This document shows, one piece after another, positions 1 to 7,106 of a stretch of 27,803 bases of DNA. The number at the start of each line of letters is the position of its first letter. Position 1 is the first letter of the stretch. The notes beneath the pieces are model-generated. The model searched no databases. It was not told the origin of the DNA and saw only the letters and a list, made by a program, of their open reading frames with translations. The DNA comes from Methanomassiliicoccales archaeon (GTDB lineage Archaea; Thermoplasmatota; Thermoplasmata; SG8-5), in assembly GCA_030636255.1 (NCBI GenBank), contig DAOVXH010000005.1, positions 1-27,803 on the forward strand, in the 5' to 3' direction. A program made the position numbers and the translations under genes.

Positions 1-305
1 AGAATAAGATAGCTCAAGTCATCAATCAAAATGACACATTCATCATTCTCTTCGCCGAATTCTTTAACCCTTCCCCGCATTTCCGAGTTCAATTCCTTTG
101 GGTCCAGGGCGCTTTCCACACCTTCCATATCTGTTATCCAGATTATTTCGGCATTCTGCAGTCCATATTCCTTGTGAAGTTTTCTTGGCAAGGTTGTTGT
201 TATGCACAAACCTGCAGTCCCAGCCTTCAGAAATTCTGCAAATAGTTCATAAGTGAAATTCGTTCTGGCCTCATATATCAAATGGTTCAAACCTTTCTCC
301 AACAT
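1..305 (-). CDS. DUF835 domain protein (3' end outside window)
   Basis: Reading minus-strand from an ATG at 305-303, 101 codons stay open to the window edge, so the C-terminus is missing. The start MLEKGLNHLIYE, the later GLCITT segment and the ILIDDLSYL strand closely match the N-terminal domain of the next gene upstream, so this is a second DUF835 protein. DUF835 is a small alpha/beta domain of unknown biochemistry, common in Thermoplasmata and Thermococci and usually joined to sensory or signalling domains. A GGGGGAG Shine-Dalgarno lies about 6 nt before the ATG. The upstream stop is 12 nt away, so the two genes almost certainly share a transcript. The family call is firm. A signalling role is inferred only from the usual company of the domain. 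Confidence 0.8.
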   Translation of the reverse strand, partial: MLEKGLNHLIYEARTNFTYELFAEFLKAGTAGLCITTTLPRKLHKEYGLQNAEIIWITDMEGVESALDPKELNSEMRGRVKEFGEENDECVILIDDLSYLI

Positions 306-317
306 CTACTTCTCCCC

Positions 318-2015
318 CTATTTCTGGTTTCTCTTCTCCAGTTCCTTAATTGCAATTTCGCGATTTCGCTGTGCCAGCTTTCTGCCCGGGTCAATGGATA
401 ATGCCCGATCGTAACAGTCAATGGCCTCCTTTAGAAGCCCCATGCTTCCCAGCACCACCCCTTTATTGCTCCATACGCCAGCATCATTTGGATTAATGCT
501 TATTGCCTTGTCATATGATTCAATGGCCTCTTTAACCCGGCCAACACTCCTCAGGGCTATGCCCATATTGCTCCAGAGTGCCGAGTCTGAAGGGTTGATT
601 CCCAATCCCTTGTGGTATGATTCAATGGCCTCTTCTGTTCTTCCCAGGCTCCTCAAGGCTATTCCCCGGTTGCCCCATATTTCAGCATCATTTGGGTTAA
701 TTTTCAAGGCCTTCTCATAGCAAGTCAGTGCATCACCCACCCGACCCAGCATTTGCAAGACCACTGCCTTGTTGAACAAACTCTGAAGGTGATTCGGGTC
801 TATGCTTAGTGCCTCATCATATGCTACAAGCGCATCTTCATATTGCCTACTGCGGCCTGCCTGTAATGCCTTGTTATACTTCTCCTGGGCCATGCGTCTT
901 TCTGCATCCGAGAGTTTAATCTTTCCCTTGCCTGTATGTGGTTCCAATGCCTTGTTAATATCCAGTGCCAGGGTATCCAGCGCCTTCCTGGTTCCACGAA
1001 GCGTACTTACATCTCCATCATAGGAACCTAGGACTCCAGCATATTCTTTTTCGATGTCTTTAATATTGTCTCTGAGCACCCGTTTGATATCGCCCATTAT
1101 CTTGTGGAGATATTCTTCTGCTTTGCCAGAGAACACAATAGCCTCGGAAATATACTGGCCGTCTGCAATGAGGATGATATAACCCTTTACTTCCAGCCTG
1201 CTGAAATCTGATTCCTGGTCGCTGGCGAATGAATTGCTGATAAAATCTAAGATTGCCTGGAACATGCCGCCTATGAGGTCAGGGTCAATGAGATCCTGCT
1301 CTCTCCAGGTTCGGCGTTGGATAAGTGTGCCAGTTCCCCGGTGAATTAGGTAAATATCCTCAATTTCAAGTTCCATCTCTTCTTCGACTGGGATATCTAC
1401 TGGTGACTCTGTTGGAGCAGCGATGCGAAGATCACTAGCAGTTGGTATTGAAGGTGAAGGAATATGTGGTGTTGTCGCTGCCTGGGGAGCCGGTGTTGGT
1501 GCCGGAGCAGGCGCCGCAGGTGCTGGTGCAGCAACCCCGGAAAGCTCTTCGGCGGTTCCGACCTTGTCAAAGTCCCTTTCAAGCATGGCCAGTGTTTCCT
1601 TGTTGAATGAACTTGGATTGATAACCACCATGATTGTAGCATCGTTCATTGATGCCATATCATTTATTCGCTTTACGAATTTTCTAACCTTGTCATAATC
1701 ATTTTCCAGGGACAGGTAGGCCATTCCATCCAGAAGGAATATAGGCTCTTCCTTGTCGCCCTTAATGAATTTATTAATAACCCTAGCTATCTCAAAATCA
1801 AGTCTTGTGGGGCTTAATGTTTCTTTGTCGCCTGAGGAATCAGAGAGCCAGAAAACCTGTGCCTCGCCCATTCCGTACATTTTTTTGAGCTTTTGTGGAT
1901 ACACTGTCGTGATGCATAATCCAGGTGAGCCAGAGCTAACCAGCTCATTGAACATTTTGAATGTAATGTCTGATTTATCTTCGTAAATTAAGTAGTTCAT
2001 TCCTTTGTCTATCAC
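318..2015 (-). CDS. DUF835 / longin-like / TPR multidomain protein
   Basis: About 565 residues. In order: a DUF835 domain (about 1-153), a Pro/Ala-rich linker (about 161-213), an alpha/beta domain (about 217-358) with features I associate with longin/roadblock-type sensory domains in archaea (IHRGTGTLI, then a GYIILIADG strand), and five 34-residue TPR units (about 376-560) with the usual G/A/Y/A/P pattern. No signal peptide or membrane segment is visible, so it should be cytoplasmic; TPRs normally hold partner proteins. An ATG at 2066 would add 17 residues, but it sits only about 10 nt after a TATA-like box, upstream of the expected transcript start. The sibling gene begins at the equivalent of GTG 2015, so GTG is preferred. 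It probably works as a signalling scaffold (inference). The middle-domain assignment is tentative. Confidence 0.8.
   Translation of the reverse strand: MIDKGMNYLIYEDKSDITFKMFNELVSSGSPGLCITTVYPQKLKKMYGMGEAQVFWLSDSSGDKETLSPTRLDFEIARVINKFIKGDKEEPIFLLDGMAYLSLENDYDKVRKFVKRINDMASMNDATIMVVINPSSFNKETLAMLERDFDKVGTAEELSGVAAPAPAAPAPAPTPAPQAATTPHIPSPSIPTASDLRIAAPTESPVDIPVEEEMELEIEDIYLIHRGTGTLIQRRTWREQDLIDPDLIGGMFQAILDFISNSFASDQESDFSRLEVKGYIILIADGQYISEAIVFSGKAEEYLHKIMGDIKRVLRDNIKDIEKEYAGVLGSYDGDVSTLRGTRKALDTLALDINKALEPHTGKGKIKLSDAERRMAQEKYNKALQAGRSRQYEDALVAYDEALSIDPNHLQSLFNKAVVLQMLGRVGDALTCYEKALKINPNDAEIWGNRGIALRSLGRTEEAIESYHKGLGINPSDSALWSNMGIALRSVGRVKEAIESYDKAISINPNDAGVWSNKGVVLGSMGLLKEAIDCYDRALSIDPGRKLAQRNREIAIKELEKRNQK
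400..890 (-). repeat. TPR-coding 102-bp repeat array
   Basis: Within the preceding gene, phrases such as the reverse complements of ATGGCCTC and CATCATTTGG recur at about 102-bp spacing over five units. This is the DNA image of the five 34-residue TPRs and not an independent repeat element. The units are similar enough at DNA level for recombination to change the repeat number. Confidence 0.75.
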
Positions 2016-2070
2016 ACTACCGCCGCCCCTATAATCGACTATTTCCAGTACTACATGATACAACATATTG

Positions 2071-2080
2071 TTTTTATATT
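2071..2080 (-). promoter_or_regulatory. TATA-like promoter of the DUF835 operon
   Basis: Minus-strand AATATAAAAA. An archaeal transcript would start about 25 nt downstream, near 2050. That leaves a leader of about 35 nt before GTG 2015 and excludes the ATG at 2066. Read by eye only. Confidence 0.5.
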
Positions 2081-2122
2081 TTTGTATGAGATAACCGGGG
2101 AATACACCAAGGGCTTAGAAAA

Positions 2123-2132
2123 GAATTTAAAC
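2123..2132 (+). promoter_or_regulatory. TATA-like promoter of tRNA-Leu
   Basis: GAATTTAAAC preceded by a purine-rich GAAAA, which could be a TFB recognition element. The predicted start near 2154 leaves a short 5' leader of about 12 nt for RNase P to remove before the mature tRNA at 2166. Confidence 0.5.
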
Positions 2133-2165
2133 TGATGGGGATTGCTCGGTGAGTATTCGCAACAT

Positions 2166-2249
2166 GCAGAGATAGCCAAGCCAGGTCAACGGCGTTAGAT
2201 TCAGGGTCTAATCCTTAGTGGTTCGCCGGTTCGAATCCGGTTCTCTGCA
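2166..2249 (+). tRNA. tRNA-Leu (anticodon CAG)
   Basis: The acceptor stem GCAGAGA (2166-2172) pairs with TCTCTGC (2242-2248), with discriminator A at 2249. The anticodon stem TTAGA/TCTAA encloses the seven-base loop TTCAGGG, giving anticodon CAG for leucine CUG codons. A long variable arm, typical of tRNA-Leu, follows. The T arm is GCCGG, TTCGAAT, CCGGT (2225-2241). There is no intron, and CCA is not encoded, because T-runs follow directly. The T-rich stretch at 2250-2262 probably terminates transcription. Confidence 0.95.
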
Positions 2250-2262
2250 TTTTTTCATTTTT
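2250..2262 (+). terminator. T-rich terminator after tRNA-Leu
   Basis: TTTTTTCATTTTT immediately follows the mature tRNA end. Short T-runs are enough for termination by archaeal RNA polymerase. The role is inferred from position. Confidence 0.5.
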
Positions 2263-2269
2263 AAAAAAT

Positions 2270-2286
2270 GCAGCCAGGGGAGCTGC
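2270..2286. repeat. Small GCAGC/GCTGC hairpin
   Basis: GCAGC at 2270-2274 pairs with GCTGC at 2282-2286 around a 7-nt loop, directly downstream of the tRNA terminator. It is the first hairpin of the cluster that fills 2270-2399. Confidence 0.4.
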
Positions 2287-2304
2287 AAAGCAGTTCCTCG
2301 TTGT

Positions 2305-2339
2305 CAACAAAATAGCGAGAGAATCGAGTCTTTTTGTTG
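2305..2339. repeat. Hairpin repeat copy A (8-bp stem, TAGCGAG core)
   Basis: CAACAAAA (2305-2312) pairs perfectly with TTTTGTTG (2332-2339) around the 19-nt core 2313-2331, which reads TAGCGAGAGAATCGAGTCT. The core matches copy B at 17 of 19 positions although the stems differ in sequence. It may be a terminator for the convergent nuclease gene or a small REP-like element. Confidence 0.6.
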
Positions 2340-2342
2340 TGA

Positions 2343-2360
2343 GGTGCAGTTCACTGCACC
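2343..2360. repeat. Perfect GGTGCAG/CTGCACC hairpin
   Basis: A perfect inverted repeat: GGTGCAG at 2343-2349 and CTGCACC at 2354-2360 with a 4-base loop. It lies between the two copies of the TAGCGAG hairpin and may be part of the same compound element. Confidence 0.6.
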
Positions 2361-2364
2361 GTAT

Positions 2365-2399
2365 CGAAAAACTAGCGAGCGAAGCGAGTCTGTTTTTCG
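2365..2399. repeat. Hairpin repeat copy B (8-bp stem, TAGCGAG core)
   Basis: CGAAAAAC (2365-2372) pairs perfectly with GTTTTTCG (2392-2399) around the core 2373-2391, TAGCGAGCGAAGCGAGTCT. It starts exactly 60 bp after copy A. It ends four bases before the stop codon of the minus-strand nuclease gene, so on that strand it would be the first structure in the 3' untranslated region. Confidence 0.6.
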
Positions 2400-2403
2400 T
2401 TTA

Positions 2404-3636
2404 TCAATCATACTCAAAAAGACTCTTCTGCCCCTTCTTTGCTTTGGGCACTGCAGCCGGCTCAACTTCCTGGCCTGGCAGGACGATTGAACCGTACTTT
2501 CCTCCGCCGCCTGGAATCACCTGGATTTTGCCGTCCCGGAATGCCTGAATTGCATCTGCAACCATGTCCCCGGCAATTTTTCGGATCTTGTTGGTAGGCG
2601 CGTCCATTAGCACTTCCAGCTCATTTTTGAAGTCCTTGACAAGAGCCTCCCAGGTTCCTTGAACTTTTCCAGTGAATGGAGATGAGTGGCCAACAGCACG
2701 CATGATAATCTCGCTGAGTGGAATCAGGTAAAAATAATCTGGCCGATGGTCTGGATGCACTATTCCCCTGCCGCCGCCAAGCTCTTCTGCTCTTTCTCGG
2801 ACGCCCTTTTTTATGGAGCCGCCGCAGGTGCATTTCCACCGCAATGCCAGTGCCCGGTTTAACTCGTATTGGACAAAGCATCTGGAGCAGGCTGTTCGGT
2901 TATATTTTCCCTCGCCCTCAGGCAGTCCAAAATTCTTCACAAACTTGCGACCTTTCTGGCGACGAATAGCCATCATGAGCTCTGCGAAGGTCATGTCCTC
3001 TGCCTCCACAACATTAAATTCCCTGCCAACCCGCACTGGCTGTGGTGAATGTGCATCTGAATTGGTTAAGAAAGTAATATTTTCCAACTCTGCAATCTGG
3101 TCGCCGTAATCTGTATTAGCGCTTAGGCCCAGTTCCAGATAATCAATCTTGCTGGCCATCTCTCCATAACCATGCTTTAGAGAATCATATTTTGCATAAA
3201 ATCCAGTCCATGGGGTGAATACATGTGCCGGTCCTATGTAGGCTCCAGCATCCACGACCTTCTGGGCTAACTCTTCGCCATTAAGCCATATCTTTGGGCG
3301 GCCGTCTGATGCTAAATTTTTCGTGTCATTGCCTATTCTCTCGATAAAATCCTCAACACTGGATATGCTTGGAAACATGAGTAAATGATGAACTCTTTTC
3401 TCGGCTTCTACCTCTGTTGTCAAAATAAATCTTGTATTGCCCTGCTGGAAGGTTCCTTCGGCAACTTTTTTCATTTGCTTTATTTCCTTGAGCCAGGTGG
3501 GATGTAGGCAATCGCCGGTTGCTACTAAATTTACCCCCTTCTGCTCCGAGGCCCTGGCAAGGTTCTTGAAGTTCATGTCTGCGCTTGTAGCTGCTGAAAA
3601 ACGCCCGTGAATGTGCAAATCTGTATTGAACTGCAT
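2404..3636 (-). CDS. endoQ: EndoQ-type PHP-domain endonuclease
   Basis: 410 residues, close to the roughly 400-425 of the EndoQ/TIGR00375 family. The N-terminal PHP domain opens with the metal ligands of NTDLHIHGRFS (His8, His10), then ATGDCLHPTWL and FLTNSDAHS further on. A four-cysteine zinc site (CSRC and CTCG) lies near residues 247-272, as in EndoQ. Known EndoQ enzymes nick DNA 5' of deaminated bases (hypoxanthine, uracil, xanthine) and abasic sites to start repair. The last residues, QKSLFEYD, resemble a PCNA-interacting peptide. GGGGT about 5 nt before the ATG is a plausible Shine-Dalgarno. The gene follows the C11 peptidase gene by 24 nt. The family assignment is confident; the activity is by homology. 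Confidence 0.85.
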   Translation of the reverse strand: MQFNTDLHIHGRFSAATSADMNFKNLARASEQKGVNLVATGDCLHPTWLKEIKQMKKVAEGTFQQGNTRFILTTEVEAEKRVHHLLMFPSISSVEDFIERIGNDTKNLASDGRPKIWLNGEELAQKVVDAGAYIGPAHVFTPWTGFYAKYDSLKHGYGEMASKIDYLELGLSANTDYGDQIAELENITFLTNSDAHSPQPVRVGREFNVVEAEDMTFAELMMAIRRQKGRKFVKNFGLPEGEGKYNRTACSRCFVQYELNRALALRWKCTCGGSIKKGVRERAEELGGGRGIVHPDHRPDYFYLIPLSEIIMRAVGHSSPFTGKVQGTWEALVKDFKNELEVLMDAPTNKIRKIAGDMVADAIQAFRDGKIQVIPGGGGKYGSIVLPGQEVEPAAVPKAKKGQKSLFEYD

Positions 3637-3660
3637 TGATACCCCATAACCGCCAGCATA

Positions 3661-5562
3661 TTACAATTTTTGCTCTTCCTCATAGGAATCTTGAATTGTC
3701 TCTACAAAATCAACTGGCTCTTTCTTTCGCCCTACAATTCCCCAGACCACCAGGCAGACCAGCCCAATGATGATGAACATGGTTATGACTGCAGTTATCG
3801 TGCCAATATGCAGGTTTGATGTTTCCAGCTGGAAATTGATTGTGTTATCATCCGAGAGAGCTTCAATGGTGATGTTCTGCTGCCCCTCCCCCAGGCCGCA
3901 GGTCAGTGTAAGATTTGAACCATCAGTATGTGTGGGCACTATGACCTCCAGTGTATAATGTCCAGATGTATCAGTATTGGTTGATGTCAGGATATCACCA
4001 TGGCTGTTCACCAGTGAGACCTGGACCCAGCTCATTCCCCTGCCTATGTCTGATACTACTTCACCGGAGATGATGCTCACACCCTCCCTTGCCAGGCCAT
4101 TATTAAACAGTGAATAATTTCTCAGGGTGCCGGTATTTCCCCAGAGATAAACAGCCACAGAATAGGCCCCATAGTTCTCCAGTTCAATTGTCTGGCTTCC
4201 AGAGGATGATGTGTCCAGCTCAAAGCTATCCAGCAGTTCATTATTTGGCCCGTAGAGTTCCACAATGGTCATGCCAATGGAGTTTGCATCATAATCTATC
4301 TTAATAGCATCTTTCAGATTATTGCCGTCAAGGTCCAGTCCAATTGCCTGGACATTATTTACAATTTCTTGCCTCCCTGGTTCTGAAAAAAATGAAGCCA
4401 CGGAATCTAGAAACTCATCCCACCCAGTGTCCTGGGCAAAGCTACATTCAAGATAGCTGCCTGATGGAGAATAGGGAGGGAACCATATTGAAAGTCCGCT
4501 GGCATAGTCTGCCGGTTCATCCTGAATATTGGTCCAGTGCCTCTCATAGGTAATGGCATTATCAAGTCCATTATTGATATTTTCAGCCAATTTTTCAAGA
4601 ATTTTGCATTTGGTCTGGCTGTTTATATTGGCCAGGAGATGTCTCAGATCATACTGATATGCTCCATCATATTCCTCTGTAATGCTCCTTGCCTCTATGA
4701 ACTGAGGATTGAAATATTCTACCATATCAATAGCCTCGTCTGAATACTCGCTGAGGATACTGGCTACCTCATCTATTTCCGCCAAATCAATAAAGCTCAG
4801 AGTCAGAGAATAACGGCTGCTAACCACTCCCCAATCCATGTAAGAATCAATCATTTTTCTGCCAAAATCTTCCAAAGTGATATTCATATCTGACCTGATG
4901 AGATTAAGTAGATCATCATATGGCCAGCCGTCCAGTGGTACATCCTTCTCAGAAAGCACTGCATAATCCGCCATGTCCCGAAGTTCATAGGCAATCTCGA
5001 ACATTCCCATCTGGCAGGCGTCCATGCTGATTATGTCCAGTTCAATGCCAGAATCCTTAACATCCTCCATGGCGGTTCGCAGCTCCTTGGATTGCAGATA
5101 ATTGTCCTTGTCCGGGCAAATCCCTGCCCATCCAAGCCCGTGACCCCAGAGGTCAAGTATGTATCTATCAGCAGGATAATTTTCCGCAGCCCAGATGACA
5201 AATTTGCTCAGGGTATCTGAATCACCCATCTCCAGTTCATCATCCCAGGCCGAATCAATATCAGTTAGGGGAATCTCTTCCTGCCCGTCATCCATTATCC
5301 TGGCAAGCTTCGAATCTTGCTCTCCAGAAGAATCTGAAATAACTATTATCTCCAGGCCATTGCCGGAGCCAACTTCCTGCATTTCCTGAATATCCGCAGG
5401 AATATTATTGGCTAAACTACTATCGCCAGACATGTACACCATGTAGGTCCATGTTGTGCTGGATTGTGCCTCAACAGGGATGCTAGCCAGCCCCATGAAC
5501 AATAATGAAATCAGCGTGAAAATAACAATGCCAGACAGAAATTTTGAAATCATGTGAATCAC
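3661..5562 (-). CDS. Clostripain-family (C11) peptidase, secreted and membrane-anchored
   Basis: 633 residues. A signal peptide (about 1-32) is followed by a C11 cysteine peptidase domain with the expected dyad: His141 in LWGHGLGW and Cys183 in SMDACQMGM. After about residue 400 come beta-rich regions, one of them (about 500-575) resembling a carboxypeptidase-regulatory-like domain (GHYTLEV). A transmembrane helix lies near 585-610, with a short acidic cytoplasmic tail. The topology implies an extracellular, membrane-tethered protease. C11 enzymes usually cleave after basic residues; specificity is not visible here. The first codon is GTG, overlapping the upstream TAG by one base; an ATG three codons in (5553) is the alternative start. 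Sharing an operon with a corrinoid enzyme and a repair nuclease suggests no obvious functional link. Confidence 0.88.
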   Translation of the reverse strand: MIHMISKFLSGIVIFTLISLLFMGLASIPVEAQSSTTWTYMVYMSGDSSLANNIPADIQEMQEVGSGNGLEIIVISDSSGEQDSKLARIMDDGQEEIPLTDIDSAWDDELEMGDSDTLSKFVIWAAENYPADRYILDLWGHGLGWAGICPDKDNYLQSKELRTAMEDVKDSGIELDIISMDACQMGMFEIAYELRDMADYAVLSEKDVPLDGWPYDDLLNLIRSDMNITLEDFGRKMIDSYMDWGVVSSRYSLTLSFIDLAEIDEVASILSEYSDEAIDMVEYFNPQFIEARSITEEYDGAYQYDLRHLLANINSQTKCKILEKLAENINNGLDNAITYERHWTNIQDEPADYASGLSIWFPPYSPSGSYLECSFAQDTGWDEFLDSVASFFSEPGRQEIVNNVQAIGLDLDGNNLKDAIKIDYDANSIGMTIVELYGPNNELLDSFELDTSSSGSQTIELENYGAYSVAVYLWGNTGTLRNYSLFNNGLAREGVSIISGEVVSDIGRGMSWVQVSLVNSHGDILTSTNTDTSGHYTLEVIVPTHTDGSNLTLTCGLGEGQQNITIEALSDDNTINFQLETSNLHIGTITAVITMFIIIGLVCLVVWGIVGRKKEPVDFVETIQDSYEEEQKL

Positions 5563-6095
5563 TAGTATTCAATACCTTTTCTGGCCATTATGCCCTTCAT
5601 GAACGGATGTTTTATTTCCTTCATCTCGGTGACAGTGTCAGCAAGCTCAATGAACTCCCTGGGTGCATGCCGACCAGTGAGCACCAGTTCCATTTTTTCC
5701 GGTTTATCTTTGATTAACTTCAGAATCTCCCGGTATGAAAAAAGCCCCCATTCCACAGCCACGTTCACCTCGTCCAGTATCAGCATGTCCACTTCACCGG
5801 CAGCAACAATCTCCTTTGCATGCTCCAGGCCTTCCTTTGCCAGTTGAACATCTATTTCAGCAGGTTTGTTCTTATCCACAAAGTCCGGCCTTCCAAATTG
5901 CCTAATCTCGAAATTGGGAATAAGCTTGGTTGATTCCAACTCTCCATAATTAATCTGACCTTTCATGAACTGTATCATATAGACCTTGAAACCATGGCCA
6001 GCTGCCCGAACTCCCAGGCCGATTGAGCTGGTGGTTTTGCCCTTGCCGTCACCGGTATAAACATGAATCATGCCCAGTCCCACATCTTCTTCCAT
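5562..6095 (-). CDS. cobO: Cob(I)yrinic acid a,c-diamide adenosyltransferase (CobA/BtuR type)
   Basis: 177 residues with the chosen start, the normal size for this family. It transfers the 5'-deoxyadenosyl group of ATP to cob(I)alamin or a corrinoid precursor, making the coenzyme form of B12. The family P-loop GDGKGKTT occupies residues 15-22. VDMLILDEVNVAV forms the Walker B region, and the family TGRHAP motif follows. The reading frame stays open upstream to 6311, but those 72 residues lack homology features and cross the divergent promoter. A minus-strand TATA-like box at 6117-6124 predicts a transcript start near 6094, so ATG 6095 looks leaderless; ATG 6071 is the other option. It is first gene of the unit with the C11 peptidase and EndoQ. 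Confidence 0.9.
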   Translation of the reverse strand: MEEDVGLGMIHVYTGDGKGKTTSSIGLGVRAAGHGFKVYMIQFMKGQINYGELESTKLIPNFEIRQFGRPDFVDKNKPAEIDVQLAKEGLEHAKEIVAAGEVDMLILDEVNVAVEWGLFSYREILKLIKDKPEKMELVLTGRHAPREFIELADTVTEMKEIKHPFMKGIMARKGIEY

Positions 6096-6116
6096 GGGAT
6101 TTGATAGGGTGGATGA

Positions 6117-6124
6117 ATATATAA
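6117..6124 (-). promoter_or_regulatory. TATA-like promoter of the adenosyltransferase operon
   Basis: Minus-strand TTATATAT centred about 26 nt before the ATG at 6095, so the mRNA probably begins at or next to the start codon. Confidence 0.5.
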
Positions 6125-6155
6125 TATTTTTTCCAGCACCTGCCTTGCACAAAAC

Positions 6156-6163
6156 CATAATAT
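6156..6163 (+). promoter_or_regulatory. TATA-like promoter of the FtsZ-like operon
   Basis: CATAATAT centred about 26 nt before ATG 6186, consistent with a leaderless mRNA. A second candidate, GATATATGG at 6171-6179, lies too close to the ATG. Together with the minus-strand box at 6117-6124 it makes a compact divergent promoter region. Confidence 0.4.
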
Positions 6164-6185
6164 CCCGCTTGATATATGGTGTGAC

Positions 6186-7106
6186 ATGCCTCCAGATATT
6201 GCCGAGCCAGTAATCTTGCAGGGGTCTGAGGACTCCAAGCCCAGAACCGCCCTGATAGGTTGTGGTGGAACAGGGTGCAATATTCTGGTTGAAGGCGAGG
6301 TCAATGGCCATGACACCGGCATTGCCATATCATCTGAGCCAGAGATTATGAAGGCTCTGCAAACCGACAAGATTCTGGTTGATGTTCGAGGCATAGAAAA
6401 GGATGCAACCAGTGTGAAGCGAGGCGCAAGGGTGGCAAGCAATGAGACAGAAGCAGAGCTTGCAAAGAAGCTGGATAATATTGATGTGACCTTTATTCTG
6501 GGAGGTCTTGGGGGTTATACTGGTGGCTGGGGAGCAGTACTTGCAGCAAGAGCAGCCAGCATTGAGAAGTGTATCAGCATCTGCATTGTCTCTGAACCAT
6601 TTTCTGTTGAGGGGGGCTCCAGAAAGGACCGGGCAAAGGCCCAGTTCAAAAGATTAATGGATACAGTGGACATTCTACTGGTTATACCTAATGACATGAT
6701 ACTGGCCGAGGCCCCGAACATTCCAATAAACCAGGCATTCAGGGTTATGAACAGTGTTCTGGCCTTGCCTGCAAACCTCATTCTTCAAAATCTTGGAAAG
6801 GATGATTTGAGATTGCTAAAAAAAGAGCTGGCCAACAGTTCGGTCTTTGCCATGGACATTGCAGAATGGGACAAGGATAATGCGGTATTTGCAGTAGTTG
6901 AAAAGCTGAAAAAATCAGACTGGCTAATGTTGGAGGACCGGGAACCTGCCTCTGCCATTCTATTCGTGGAGGGGCATTTGCTCTATGATGACCTCATTGA
7001 CCTGGGAAAGACTTTTTCAAGGGAAACAGGATGTCAGAAAGTGTTTATTGCAAAGGTTGGCGAGAGAAAATATGAACTGAAAGTTACGGCGGTGATTGGG
7101 TTTTGA
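6186..7106 (+). CDS. Non-canonical FtsZ/tubulin-superfamily protein
   Basis: 306 residues. The N-terminal nucleotide loop IGCGGTGCN (24-32) matches the FtsZ GxGGxGxN loop. The tubulin signature GGGTGTG appears as GGLGGYTGG (106-114). VIPND at about 163 and the following AFRVMNSVL helix match FtsZ helices H6-H7. An NLGKDDLRLL segment is a possible counterpart of the T7 catalytic loop. FtsZ-fold proteins bind GTP and polymerise; this one lacks the long C-terminal tail and the exact signatures of FtsZ1, FtsZ2 or CetZ, so it belongs to a divergent branch. Its TGA overlaps the start of the next gene by 4 nt, so a partnership with a membrane protein is likely. GTPase activity and polymerisation are inferred, not shown. 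Confidence 0.75.
   Translation: MPPDIAEPVILQGSEDSKPRTALIGCGGTGCNILVEGEVNGHDTGIAISSEPEIMKALQTDKILVDVRGIEKDATSVKRGARVASNETEAELAKKLDNIDVTFILGGLGGYTGGWGAVLAARAASIEKCISICIVSEPFSVEGGSRKDRAKAQFKRLMDTVDILLVIPNDMILAEAPNIPINQAFRVMNSVLALPANLILQNLGKDDLRLLKKELANSSVFAMDIAEWDKDNAVFAVVEKLKKSDWLMLEDREPASAILFVEGHLLYDDLIDLGKTFSRETGCQKVFIAKVGERKYELKVTAVIGF

Noticed and set aside
400..890. Regular repeats that could suggest a CRISPR or satellite array
   Set aside because: The 102-bp period equals 34 codons and encodes TPR motifs; there are no spacers.
1397..1642. Overlapping 81-codon frame in the Pro/Ala-linker region
   Set aside because: It is a low-complexity shadow on the same strand in another frame, without a start signal.
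2166..2249. Possible tRNA intron at the anticodon loop
   Set aside because: The anticodon stem and seven-base loop close without any insertion.
2250..2403. Integration site or mobile element next to the tRNA gene
   Set aside because: No repeated tRNA 3' end, integrase or transposase gene is visible; only small hairpins are present.
6096..6311. N-terminal extension of the adenosyltransferase frame
   Set aside because: It lies over the divergent promoter region and the FtsZ-like start, and the family begins just before the P-loop.
6068..6442. A 124-codon minus-strand frame overlapping the FtsZ-like gene and the start of the adenosyltransferase
   Set aside because: It is antisense to the clear FtsZ-like coding frame and shows no recognisable domain or promoter.
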